A stretch of 64,000 nt of DNA from Temnopleurus reevesii (Eukaryota > Echinodermata > Echinoidea > Temnopleuroida > Temnopleuridae): positions 55,359-119,358 of the forward strand of contig BQKZ01000922.1 in the NCBI GenBank assembly GCA_036244855.1, written 5' to 3'. Each line of letters starts with the position of its first letter. The stretch's first letter is position 1. A program made the position numbers and the translations under genes. The notes beneath the pieces are model-generated. The model made no database searches. It saw nothing but the letters and a program-made list of their open reading frames with translations, and was not told where the DNA came from. This document shows positions 36,601-47,444 of this stretch, piece after piece.

Positions 36601-39600
36601 ATTGTCCATGACCCACTTTATTTTGCAGAAATAGTTTATGAAGTTATCTTGCAATGTATAAGTTGAGAGGTAATCATAATGATCAGCATCAATAACAACA
36701 ACAAGAACAGCAACAGCCTCATCTCATTGGACGCGAACTTTGTGATGAAATGAACGATGGTATCGAAAAATTGTTTAGGAATTTGTGAATATGGCCGGGA
36801 AATATATATAATATTCAAACAATTTAAACGGCATGATGTATATCGAACTGCCTATACAGAATGCTCAACTTTGTTAATTGGAATTAAATGGAGAACGAGC
36901 TTCACAATCAGCATGTATGACTGTTACTTACCGGTTTTAAAACACTGATGTACAAGAGACCATAGATACACGAAGATATCAATCCGGACAAGACAGGCGA
37001 AATGAACCAAGATATTACTGGAGAAGAAAAGGAAGAGAAGGCCTATTTAATTGCATTGTGACTTTTAAACGTATTATTATTATTTATCAATGACTGGGAT
37101 TTTTTTCACAGCATCTCTGAATTGCACTGTCAATCAATATTCATCCATCATGGGTTAAGGCAAGAATTTTTATAAATACTATTGTTTCAATGTTTCTCAG
37201 GACCTCGTTGTAAAACAGGTTTTTATTATCTTATTTTTTAGATATCTAAATAAATATTCAATAATTTATCCTTGAAATAAAACAAAATAATTTATATTAA
37301 TAATACTGCTATTTGGCACAAATAATTGATAAAAAAAAAGAAAATTCAAATTTAAACATCATTTATGACACGTGCTTTGCGAAGGATACTCGATAATATA
37401 ACAGTTACATATTATTTTGTGTATGGAGTATAATTTTAGATTTGGTAGTACAGTAGAACAGAATTTGTATTAGAATTATATAATACAAATAATTGCTCGT
37501 TTGAGGTAATCGTGTCACTGTATTCGTATGCGTTTGGAAGGTCATGCAGGTAATATGACGAAACTGAGTGCCATTATTGTTTCATAAATCTAAATCTATA
37601 TCAAGAAATGTCTTAAGTTTATCGGGAATACTTTGTTATTAAATCAGAATATAAATACAAAAAGATTCTGTATCATATGTAATATAAATACATGCAAACA
37701 CGTATGAACATGAATAAATAAATATACGGCTTTCTGAAATCGTGACACCCCATATCCTTTTGAGTTCTATTTGCATAAACTTGACAACGTCATAAACGAA
37801 CAATCACGTTATCAACGCAGAATACACATAACAAAACATTATGTCCTTGAAATATTCTTTATGTTCCACTCGAGATATATATATATATCAATTTTTGTTA
37901 GGTTTAGAGCATTAACCCAGAAAATGAACATTCGGTTATGTCAATGTCAGTGCATTGCAGAAAGTTTAAGATTCAAACGAAATATTAAACATGGGCATTC
38001 AAGGTTGGAATGAAATATTATATATGCTGAGCATGTTATCTCAAAATATTAAGTGGAAAACAATACGTAAACATTTTTGATCGGAAACAAGTGGATTTGT
38101 TTAACGATTAGAATTTGAGTAACGCCCGTTACCAGTCATCATATTCCAGTGAAAATATTCCTATAATATTCCAGTAAAAAAAGGAAAAGAGAAAAAAATC
38201 TCTAAAAAATTTTCCGGAACGAAAAGCATCTCTTCATTATGAATTTGAACACGCTGCTAGCTTCGTGGTTATGACAGCAAGGAACAACCTTTTAAAGATG
38301 AGTTTCCATGAAACGAAGCATTTGATGCAATCCGTTCAAAATTAGGGATTCAAACGTTTATACAACGTGTACAACAGATAAATCTATATTTTTTGTGTAT
38401 TTATGTGCAATCATCTTTTTACTCAATTTGAAACTCACAGTAAGATTATAGGTAAAAAGTAAAAGTAAGCCTGAAAAAAAAAATCGGATTTATTTGGCTG
38501 TTAAATCCCTTCTAAGGCTTATTTTACCAATGAATGATGGGAATTGTCCTTTAAAAAGTCCGACCGACAGACGCCCTTTTTATTACCAAAGGAGGGCATC
38601 CAATCGTTTTTTGTTTTGCCTAACGTTGGTGTGATGATTCAGCATTACGATACGTAACGTAAAGGCTCACAGAATCACGACACTGTTAACTTTGGAGAAA
38701 AAATAAGTTTGTTCAAAGTAGTCCTGGTAGCAATGGAGTTAATATTTAGTTGCCTATTCATTGGCTTCAAGAGATGTTAAACCTTATGACAGCGCAAATT
38801 CTTTTGTAAGTTGACAAAATGTTGGATTGATTATTGATGTAGTTTCAAATGTCAAGATATAGATCTGAGTCGAAAGTGGGCAGTTAACAAATTCTTTATC
38901 AAGTTTATATAGAATTTAGATTTCATGTTTAAAGTTATGGGTAACATATGAAGACTTAATGATGTGATGACCTCTTAAGGAAATAATCTTCATTTCTCTT
39001 TGTAAAATAAAGCTTATATTATTCAAAGTTAGATATACTGCACAATTTGTTATACGGTTACTTTCAACAATGCAAGTCCAAATAACACTTATAAAAGTAC
39101 TTCCGATTTGCTGACTGTAATTTTAAATTTAACGTTTGGTATGATAATAAATATTTAAAGTCAATCCAGTTCCATTCACTGTACTGAAAAAAAAAACCAA
39201 ACTAAAGTCCAGCTTATAGTAATGCTGACATCATAAAAAATGATAAACAATATTCTTCTGACCAGATACACCCACCTATTAGCAACTTCATGACATTGTA
39301 AAATTGGACAACGAACAATATTCGTACCCATTATCAGCTTAATCAAACAAAAACTTTGGAAAGCAGACTGCGTATTAATAACTTATTAACAACAGCTATA
39401 GTCCGAGGTTCAATTGACACTAGGTATAAACCAATAATAGAGTGACTATTTGTTTTACCTATTTCGTGCTTGCACCATGCCTGTCACATGTAAGTCAATC
39501 TTGGGTCGCAACGCAAGAGATGTAGATATTAATGATATTAATATTTTGAAATAGTACGTGTATTACCATGAGCTCTTTGTTCAGATGGATACAATCTTTA

Positions 39601-42600
39601 TTGGAGCAACATGATTAATTATATTTGAAAAGGTACTAAGTATATGGGGCAACGTAAAAGCGAAGTATTACAAATAGACTACGGATGGAAAAGTTCAGGT
39701 TAAGAGCAACGTATTCTTTTTTTTTATTGAGAAATCAAATCAATAAGAGATGATGAAAGATTAAAAGATTAGATTGGGAATATTTCAGCAAAGTTTCGTC
39801 ATGGAGTTACAAAGTTCAAGAGTTTAACATTTTATTTTTATATTTTACTATATTTTATTCGTTTGATGAAAACCGAAAAGAAAAGCTTATTTCCAATGTG
39901 GGTCTTATAGAAAGCATAGCACTCATGAATTAAATGTAAAATAAAGGGTTCCAAAAGACCTGTCACGATTCAACAGTTACATGTACCTAAAAACAAGTTA
40001 TTACATATGAAAGTCCACTAAGGGATTCGACTTTTAAATATTTTAAAGCATGATTCCTTTGAAGTGAAGGAATTTTTTAACCTATTTTATGTTATTTAGG
40101 AGGGAGTGAATGTCATTGAAATAAATTTAGTTTTCTACCGCACCTGTCCGTTTCGGTAAACAAAATGATGTGTCTTGTATTATATTTGACGCTGTTTGGC
40201 ATGCGAGAACAAATTTATTGAGATAAAGTGGTTGGCATTACTATAAATGATTCCATGAACAAATTATTCAGCACGTAAATTTCAGAACATGGTTCTATTG
40301 CTGTGTTCTTTATTTGGGTCATAAAGACTACAAAATAGGCTAATTTCGAATCCAAATATGTGCGAAATCCAAATGAGGTACATGTTCTGTATCTATATAT
40401 AGTGTGTCATAGTGCAATGCCATCTTAAAGGCGATGACTAATGATTTCAAAGACTCGAAATTAGGCCGTGCTGTAATTACAATCATAAAATTTAAGCAGG
40501 AAGCACCTGAATTTTATAGGGTAACCCGATCCTGTGTATATGTCAATATACAAGGGATTTATTATTGATACAAATTAAGAGTACGGCCGCATATTTACTG
40601 TAAATCTTTAAAGCAACACACCACTCACAGATAAACCTTTGCGGGGAGCTTCGGCGAGAAGGGTTATGATAGTTTCGCTCGCCCAAATCTACGTTTTTTA
40701 TAAGTGCTGATTCATTGTATATATCTTGTTGAGGCATTTAATGGTTATCTGATCCTTTCGTGCTTCCAGATATAATTGCAGATAATGAAATTTATGTGTG
40801 TTTTGAGTTGATACCCCAATTAAATTTGACTTTAGAATTGAAACCATATTCATGTATCCTTGATCAAACGACCCAAACGGTTACCACCAATGAGAGTCCC
40901 GGTATAGACCCGCACTGCTTAAACCCTCTCCATGTTTTAAAGCCCAAGTAAAGTTTTGGTAAAAGCGAATAATTTTATCGTCAGATTTTGTCTTCAAATC
41001 TATATGAAATGAAATACAGTATCATAAACATATTGCACAAAAGACTGTGGGAAAATAAACGAGTTTGGAAAAAGCTATAACCTAAAATGTGCAAATTGAA
41101 AAAGTGTGGTACTTCATCACGCCATTTCAATATTTCTTTTTTGATAAAGGACAACTTCCCATGCTCAGAATTGGATGAAAATTTCATAATTTAATTTGTG
41201 TGTATATCTCTGTAGCATTCTATTGTCAAATCTCGGAAATAACTTTATATATGCTCGATAACAAGCAAAATAATGCTATAACCAAGAGAGGGCGCTAAAT
41301 ATGATTTAACGGGTCAAATTCAAATTGTCAACAGAATTAGTTCGTAAAAAATGTGCTATGGTCTCAAAATGTGTATAAGAATTACATGTCATGATAAACA
41401 CCCCCAAAATTCACATTTCTTCATCTTTAACAAAACTATACTTGGGTAGTGACGTTCTCAATTTTGGTATACCCTTACTCAATTTTCCTCCAATTTATAA
41501 AGCAAAATATAGTGATCACATTCTCATAGCAAGACGATAAGTCAGCTGGGAGCCAAGTGATGAGCTAGTTATTATTTCAACAATTTCCAGTCAGAAATGT
41601 CTGAAACTCAATCAAACACAACAAGAAACGGAGTCAAATGTTACTAAGATTACAGTTGGCTCCCTGCTGACCACTTTCTAGTCATTTTAAGTCGTTCGTT
41701 TTATGAGTGCAGTGTATGAAATAAAATTGTAAAATAAATATATATGAATGAAGTCTTACCAATAAAAACTACGACCTGCCAGTTGACTCCGACACCTCCA
41801 AAGACCACAAGATGAAATCCCAAGGAAGCACCTACAATACTGTGTGTAGCAGACACGGGAACTCTCAATATCGTTGCAGTGAAGAGCCAGATACAGGAAC
41901 CTAGAATTAAAAAAAAATGCAAATCATATTTGTGTTGAATAAAGACAGTTAATGTTCTCTCAAATAGCAATATCAGGACGTCAATCCAACATTGACTGTG
42001 TTGATGACCCAGTCACTTAGAGGAACCGACTGTACACGATTCAACACGACTCTCTGTTCGCAGGCAGTTAACTGCGAACTGAACGGAGAGTCGTGTTGAA
42101 TCGTATTGCCCCGGGCCTCAATGTGACTTGGGCCTAACAAGGACTAAATCAATTTAAATTTAACAATGAAAGGTGGTAGAATGTAATATCTTTTTTAAAT
42201 CATGATACTGTTGGTATAATGGTTACACATTTCCTTCAATTTGACTTCTCTCAAATAAATCACTTATTTTAGCATTTGTATAACTTTCTTGCTGAAATAT
42301 GATCATGTTGTTATAACGAATGACTTTTATTACGTTCAATGAAAGTGAAAGGTGTAGAACAATTTATGCTTGAGTAATGATCATCTACTGAGTAAAAAAA
42401 TGTTACAAAGCAATATGCCCCTACTGTAAAAATACATGGTTTTCGTCATGGAAACTGGTTAAAACTCTTTATTCATTCCTCGAAAAGATCCATAAATATC
42501 AAACATATTGACACGCTTCACTGAGTATACTGCAAGAAAATATCTGTTTCGGGGCAGCATCAAATTGTATCAACTACTTTGCATTTTGTGCTCAGTCGTG

Positions 42601-43823
42601 CATACATGATCATCAACCAGCAAAAAAATATTAAAACACGATCACACTATATAAACTTGATGTTTTCAGAAATTTTCCTAAACAAAAGAACACAAATCAT
42701 TATCAATCCATGAAGAGAAATTTCTTTGAATAGGTGTAGCTGTCTTAATTATTTTTTTTTTAGATCGCCTCATATCCATTTCTTTACACCCTGGACATAA
42801 ATAGTCGGTGTTCATTCAAGCCTGAATTTAAGCTGAATGTATAAGTGGCAATTGATTAATATGATTATGGAGTATCTCTTGTGTGAAAATCCTTTGATAA
42901 TGGTTTGAAATTATTTGTTGACAGAAATTAAAAATGTAAGTTTACACTTTGTTTGTCACACCATTGTAATCACTTTGTCAATAACGTAGTGTTCGCTTTT
43001 CTAGTTTTGCCCAACAAATACCTTTTCTTGGGATTCTATTTTTGTTTCCGTGCACGATTTGAGAACGAAAAAAAAATCCGGCAGATGATTAAGTTCATAA
43101 TCAAACTTTATTGATAAGCGCTATCAAAACAACAACAAACATAATTAGAAGAATTACGACGTTTCGTAAGAAAGCGCGAGGTCATATTTACACTACATAC
43201 ATCTGAGGTCGTTAGGACACATAATATCAGACCCGTTGCTACAATTAATTATCTGTTTCTCCTTGCCATACAATTTGCTGACAACAACAAAAACATTCAT
43301 GAATATACCATGTTTTGGAACTCTTATGGATTTTTTTAGATGACTGAGTTGTGTTGGCTAAGCGGGACCAGTCCTGTCCCCAAACCTTTACAAGTTATGA
43401 GCCAGAATATATACAGATTATCATGAAACAAACAAAAAGAATCACTGTCGGGCACTGCATGCAAATAGAATTATTTGAACTTTTCTTGACAATAATATTT
43501 TTAATATTTTACACCTCACCTGCCAAAGCACACAGATTTCCAATCAGCAATAACTCATCACGTCCATAGTAAAGAAGAGGATCAAAGAGCCCTTTTCGTA
43601 TTGTATCCGACACCCTATACCCGAGTAAAATGGCGCCAGATGTTTCAAAGATGGCCGCCACGACACATGCTTGGTACAGGGTCAAAACCTTGGCGCCCAC
43701 GGAAGTACCGAACGAATTGGCGACATCGTTGGCCCCGAGTCCCATGGCGAGGACAAAGGCGATTAGGAAACCGGCGATTGTGATGCCAAGCACGAGCGGG
43801 TCATCTGCGTAGTAGTTAGCCAT
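30336..43823 (-). CDS. Sodium-dependent phosphate transporter, PiT/SLC20 family (left paralog)
   Basis: Ten coding exons (43520-43823, 41760-41900, 36932-37017, 36350-36446, 34923-35036, 33640-33720, 32993-33136, 31940-32156, 31244-31429, 30336-30648) join without a frameshift to 560 residues. Family knowledge: SLC20 proteins carry Na+ and inorganic phosphate across the plasma membrane. Seen: signature [10 protein letters not shown] at residues 30-39 and its repeat GGNDVSNAIGP at 390-400, the inverted-repeat halves typical of PiT. Glutamates in AAIFETSG (residue 60) and GFCVELGS correspond to the pair required for Na+-phosphate transport in vertebrate PiT2. A lysine/acid-rich loop (exons 6-8) separates the halves and is shorter than in mammals. 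A possible N-glycosylation site (NETT) lies near the C-terminus. Same orientation and architecture as its neighbour at 49.3-59.5 kb. A MITE abuts the exon 9 donor and a SINE tail abuts the exon 5 donor. Confidence 0.93.
31108..31242. mobile_element. Palindromic MITE, family A, abutting left PiT exon 9 donor
   Basis: The left end taagccccgatcacatagg and the complement of the right end (taaggccccgatcacatagg) are near-perfect inverted repeats. The inner arms (aaacacgattgaacacgact) are also inverted. About 135 bases. Confidence 0.85.
31244..31429 (-). CDS. Left PiT exon 9
   Basis: 186 bases, phase 2 to 2. Completes the signature as (S)NAIGP and continues with two helices. The donor reads GTAAGG and its bases from about +2 belong to the family A MITE at 31108-31242. 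Confidence 0.92.
31744..31880. repeat. Imperfect palindrome of gaagagtgccgaa words
   Basis: Words such as ccgaagaatgccg on the left and cttcggcactcttcaacactc on the right are partial inverted repeats. A related string occurs at 28213-28260. In an intron of the left PiT gene. Confidence 0.5.
31940..32156 (-). CDS. Left PiT exon 8
   Basis: 217 bases, phase 1 to 2. An acidic/lysine-rich loop, then [17 protein letters not shown] and the helix leading to [11 protein letters not shown], the first half of the second PiT signature. Donor GTACGA. Confidence 0.92.
32993..33136 (-). CDS. Left PiT exon 7 (loop)
   Basis: 144 bases, phase 1 to 1. Encodes a serine-rich start and [20 protein letters not shown]. 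Acceptor TAACAG, donor GTAAAT. Confidence 0.9.
33640..33720 (-). CDS. Left PiT exon 6 (charged loop)
   Basis: 81 bases, phase 1 to 1. Encodes a glutamate/lysine-rich loop segment ([19 protein letters not shown]). Probably cytoplasmic by family topology. Confidence 0.88.
34612..34917 (+). mobile_element. tRNA-derived SINE in left PiT intron 5
   Basis: The tRNA-like head (gtggtgtagtggttttg, then cgcgtttcgagtctcacc) is followed by a body with caacccaggtgggatgaat and an (ATT)n tail that ends six bases from exon 5. It lies antisense to the host gene. Confidence 0.75.
34923..35036 (-). CDS. Left PiT exon 5
   Basis: 114 bases, phase 1 to 1. Encodes [17 protein letters not shown] and [11 protein letters not shown]. 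The donor GTAAG is followed at once by (TAA)n, the tail of a SINE lying at 34612-34917. Confidence 0.9.
36350..36446 (-). CDS. Left PiT exon 4
   Basis: 97 bases, phase 0 to 1. Encodes [16 protein letters not shown] and the next helix. Acceptor TGACAG, donor GTAAGT. Confidence 0.9.
36932..37017 (-). CDS. Left PiT exon 3
   Basis: 86 bases, phase 1 to 0. Encodes [19 protein letters not shown] and LLYISVLKP. Acceptor CTCCAG, donor GTAAGT. The preceding 4.7 kb intron is the largest in the gene. Confidence 0.9.
37018..41759 (-). other. Left PiT intron 2
   Basis: 4.7 kb, AT-rich. No exon, repeat family or inverted repeat recognised by eye. No minus-strand frame here resembles a PiT exon. Confidence 0.6.
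41760..41900 (-). CDS. Left PiT exon 2
   Basis: 141 bases, phase 1 to 1. Encodes [19 protein letters not shown] and the following GASLG helix. Acceptor TTCTAG, donor GTAAGA. Confidence 0.92.
41901..43519 (-). other. Left PiT intron 1
   Basis: Contains the family A MITE at 42003-42136. A minus-strand AATAAA at about 43108 could allow premature polyadenylation but has no other support. Confidence 0.6.
42003..42136. mobile_element. Palindromic MITE, family A
   Basis: gacccagtcacttagag pairs with the complement of tgtgacttgggccta. The inner arms gattcaacacgactctc and gagagtcgtgttgaatc are perfect complements. Same family as 31108-31242. Confidence 0.8.
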
Positions 43824-43841
43824 CTTGTCTGTTGGTAGTCT
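43520..43841 (-). CDS. Left PiT exon 1 (coding from 43823)
   Basis: Starts [13 protein letters not shown], first helices and signature [10 protein letters not shown]. Acceptor GACAG before 43841, donor GTGAGG after 43520. 304 coding bases, ends phase 1. The upstream acceptor implies a separate 5' UTR exon. Confidence 0.92.
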
Positions 43842-46024
43842 CTGTCGATTATAAACATCAAAAGATATTTATTTTCCTCTATAAGTTTTTTTTGCGGGAA
43901 AACCGACGAAATTATGAATATATATATTTCATATTGTTTTTGTTTTGAGATGAAATAAAACAGATTAGATGCATCTGCAAATGTAAAAAAGAGAAGAATA
44001 TTTGTAAATAACAAAGATCCTAGAATACTACCCTGAAGGACGCCCACAGTATATTGGTGTGGATGTGAATCGATCCTTTACTATTCGATTTAAGTTTGGT
44101 AGAGAGCCTGTGAGCTACCTTTAGGCCTTTTTAAGATTGTCATAGTTATCTTGTTTGCACAATATATCATGGACAATTATTGAATGACTTTTTATTTCCT
44201 AATTAGAAAGGGACAGGAGTAATGATATTGGTCTGTAAATTTTTTTTCTAGGACTTTACCTTTATAGAATTTGGGATCACTTCAGGACCATTTTCAAAAT
44301 AACACTAATATTTTAGAAACATATGTCGTCTTTGTGTGTACTTATTGGATGTAAGAAGAGCTCAAGGCTCCTTTTGTATTGTCATTCCTCCAGCTTGAGC
44401 CCGTAAGCATTTCACAAATGAATAATAGATCAATGAAGAAAAAGGAATAAAGATTCCAACCATGTACACATTCTCCTCCCTCATCCGTGTTAAGTTCAGC
44501 ACAATGTGCATTATTTTTATCTGAAGAAATTAAAACCATGAATAAGATTAAAAATGTGACCCTCAGGTTAAAAATAAAAACCGTCAAAACTAATTTACCA
44601 CAATGCTTCCTTAATAGATGCACGTCAGACGTAAAAAAAAATAGGTGTTAAAAGTGTGATGAATGGAAATTGTGTACATGCTCGGATATATCTCACAGAA
44701 ATGTAATATTTTTGTAAATGTACTATCTAAATCCATTAGAGTCATCTGGACATGGAACAGGCTTCCGATTTAGATTCATCATCTTTTTTTTAAAAGTGTG
44801 TGAGTAAAATTTAAAAATCCATCCAGAAGTTATGATTTTTGAAAAGAACTATATCTGGAGGGTGTTTCATCAAGATTTGTCGCAGCGACAAGGAGTCATT
44901 TTCCAACAGTTCCCATAGCAACTGTCAGCGATAATGCTTTTCATCCAATCACAATCAAGGAATTTGTCACCACTGACTAATTGTCTCTGCGACAAATCTT
45001 GATGAAACACCCTCCCGATTGAGATTTAAACAGACTCTTTGACGTCATAGTACACAATGTCAGTTCATGCTGTATTTGGGGACGAATCCCGTTTGCTGCG
45101 TATTCTAATTTTGATCCTTTAAAATGTATACAGAAAGTGAACGGGGAGTAACATTGTCGGGCAATACATCACTGATTATGCCAAAGTGGGCAACTCAAGG
45201 ATCCCCATTAGAGATATTAGCGAAACTTTGAAAAGTTCATAACTTTTGAACGGATTATCAGATTTTGCTCAAAACTGTCGCAATCAATGATCTAGTGTTC
45301 TCGTATTAACTATCCATTTAGCATACTTCGCTCCACTGCTGATGGAAGACGTCCTCATTAATTTTCCATATCTTTAAAGCTTGTGCCAGTGTTCTCCAGG
45401 TAATACCACTATATTCCTTTAAGTTGTCCGATACATTTCTTGCTTTGTTTGCCGCTTCTTCTGGTGTATTATTTTAGTATCCAATCTGCTATCTAATTTG
45501 ACCAACTGATACCACTTTCTTGCATTAACTACATTAACTGAATGTGTGCTGATAGCAGAGACTGTTCCTATATACACGAGCATATAATTCAGCCAAGTCA
45601 TTTTAAACAAAGTACAAATTTTAAGATATTTCCCAATTGCCCATTTGGAATAGGTGGAAATGAATATATAAGAAATGATTGCATGATACATTTGTAGGTT
45701 TAAAGTTGTTTTTTTCTTACTAACTTTGATAATGTTGAGTGTATTTTGTTATTGTTTCGTGCTTAATTGGACAGCTAGTTGAACATGGGATAACTGGGAT
45801 ACATGAGAAATGAGAATCAATGACGAAATGATTGCACTTATTAAAGGAAATCAAGCGTTCTCGAATTTAAGGGAAATTGAAAAGTACAAAACAAAACATT
45901 AAAATATTTGAGAGCAATTAGAAAACACACGCAATTATTGATTTCTTCGATTTTCTATTCAGTGGCCTTGCAGCCGTAAAACAATACAAATCTAAAGAAT
46001 GTTGTAAGAAATGTTTACAGTTAC
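43842..46024 (-). other. Left PiT 5' intron
   Basis: Non-coding. Holds the palindromic element at 44857-45016; otherwise nothing recognised. Confidence 0.55.
44857..45016. mobile_element. Palindromic MITE, family B (GGAGGGTGTTTCATCAAG termini)
   Basis: ggagggtgtttcatcaagat at the left and atcttgatgaaacaccctcc at the right are perfect complements. The inverted arms extend to tgtcgcag/ctgcgaca. About 160 bases, no gene. Confidence 0.85.
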
Positions 46025-46110
46025 CTGAACTTGATGAAGAAAAGATGCAATGTGCTGAGTGAAGACTTGAGAATGTTTACGATTCTTTCTTGTTTTTAAG
46101 CAGGCAATGA
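46025..46110 (-). other. Left PiT untranslated first exon (3' boundary at 46025)
   Basis: A donor (TTCAG then GTAACT) follows 46025. The sequence just upstream is conserved with 60128 onward in the other paralog (tcatcaagtt...cattg...tcaatc words), and exon 1 needs an upstream exon. An AT-rich TATA-like stretch lies near 46144. The 5' end is an estimate. Confidence 0.5.
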
Positions 46111-46429
46111 AGAACTTTCCATATGAATATCAATCGATAAAAAATATATTATTTGGTAGCAATTATCTATGTAAAACTAGAAGCCATTTCTTTTCCGAAC
46201 TATGGTGCGATGTATCAATCGTTAGTTTATGTCTTGATATTGACTAATCTCATATCTAAGGTAATCCTCTTTGCTCTAGTCAGACGATTGTCAATAGGGG
46301 GTGGAGGATACAATCTAGCATCGCATTTGCATTGGCGCTTGTTTAAAAATTGTAACTATCTTTCGTTTAAACACCTGAAATGATTATGGAACCATCCAGT
46401 TTAGTTAGTGATAACGATTGATATTTTAG

Positions 46430-46710
46430 TTTGTTGAACATTGGCGAGACTAACCCGCGATTTCTCGACACACATATGAAAGGTTCACGTGTATGGTTAG
46501 ACTCAAACCAGAATTTTTCAATCTATTCGTATTATCAACCGTGTAAATTTGCTTACCTTAAGCTTCGGCAAAATGAGTAAAATCATTGGCCAAAGTCTAC
46601 TTCCTTGAGTGTCATGTGAACAAGAATTTGCAAGCATGTGGTAAGCTATGCGTATTGTTATGTTTGAAGCTAAACTGAGACGGACTATGGCCAGGGCAAT
46701 GTCAAAGAGT
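46430..46710 (-). promoter_or_regulatory. Conserved upstream block of left PiT gene
   Basis: Recognisably similar to 60530-60803 above the other paralog, at nearly the same distance (about 460 bases) from the first exon. Contains an E-box CACGTG at 46486-46491, which the paralog reads CACATG (60583-60588). The family of the binding factor (bHLH) is inferred from the motif only. Confidence 0.5.
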
Positions 46711-47438
46711 CATTGACACTATATAAAGATACATTATCTCCTGTTGGCAATTCTCCAGATAAAGCATTTTTCTTTTTTTTTTCAAATTAAAAACAGGTTA
46801 TTGTGTAAATCATGCATCGCTTCAAAATGTTCTTCAAGCATGAAATGTTTACCCGAACCCTTAAAATATTCAATAGAATTTATCAACTCTTGAAGCATAT
46901 CAGTAATGAATTTCCTCACGAACCTGTCAATCAAATTTATATCATTACGATTACAGATGTTGAATGTTTTTTCATAACATATGTGTATAACATGAACCAT
47001 TTGCGTGGTGTTAGTTAGTCGCTCTAAAGGCATACTATTAAAGTTCTTTTTTTTTTCTTTCTAATAAAATGATTATATTTCACGATAAACGTGATAGAAG
47101 ATAGCGGAAAAATTGCTAAGAGTATCTTGGTTTTGTTACGTCTTTTTTTTTTTTTTTTACTTGTATTGAGCCCATGGAGTCGTCCAGAACGGGATTATGT
47201 CTTGTCTTCTGGGCAATGACTTCCGTTAGGAAAAAAATATATATATATAACTTAAATCACACGGTAACAATTACCCCCGATCGAATACTGCTGGGCTTAA
47301 TGATATTGCTAAGCCACTTCAAAACGCAGTAAGCAGAATAGGACGTTTAAGATGAATAATCACAGTTTGGGAGATTGGTGCCTCTAGTTCAAAGAAGACA
47401 TCAAGTAATGCACATTGAATTACAAAATAAACGATTAC
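46711..47438. other. Spacer between the two PiT genes
   Basis: About 0.7 kb between the conserved promoter block of the left gene and the candidate poly(A) site of the right gene. Short T runs; nothing else recognised. Confidence 0.5.
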
Positions 47439-47444
47439 TTTATT
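47439..47444 (-). terminator. Candidate poly(A) signal of right PiT gene
   Basis: Minus-strand AATAAA (gcaagaataaagtaatcg). This implies a 1.8 kb 3' UTR. A nearer AATAAA occurs at about 48618. Confidence 0.35.

Noticed and set aside
43090..43115. Alternative poly(A) site inside left PiT intron 1
   Set aside because: A lone AATAAA on the minus strand without supporting context; such hexamers are frequent by chance in AT-rich DNA.
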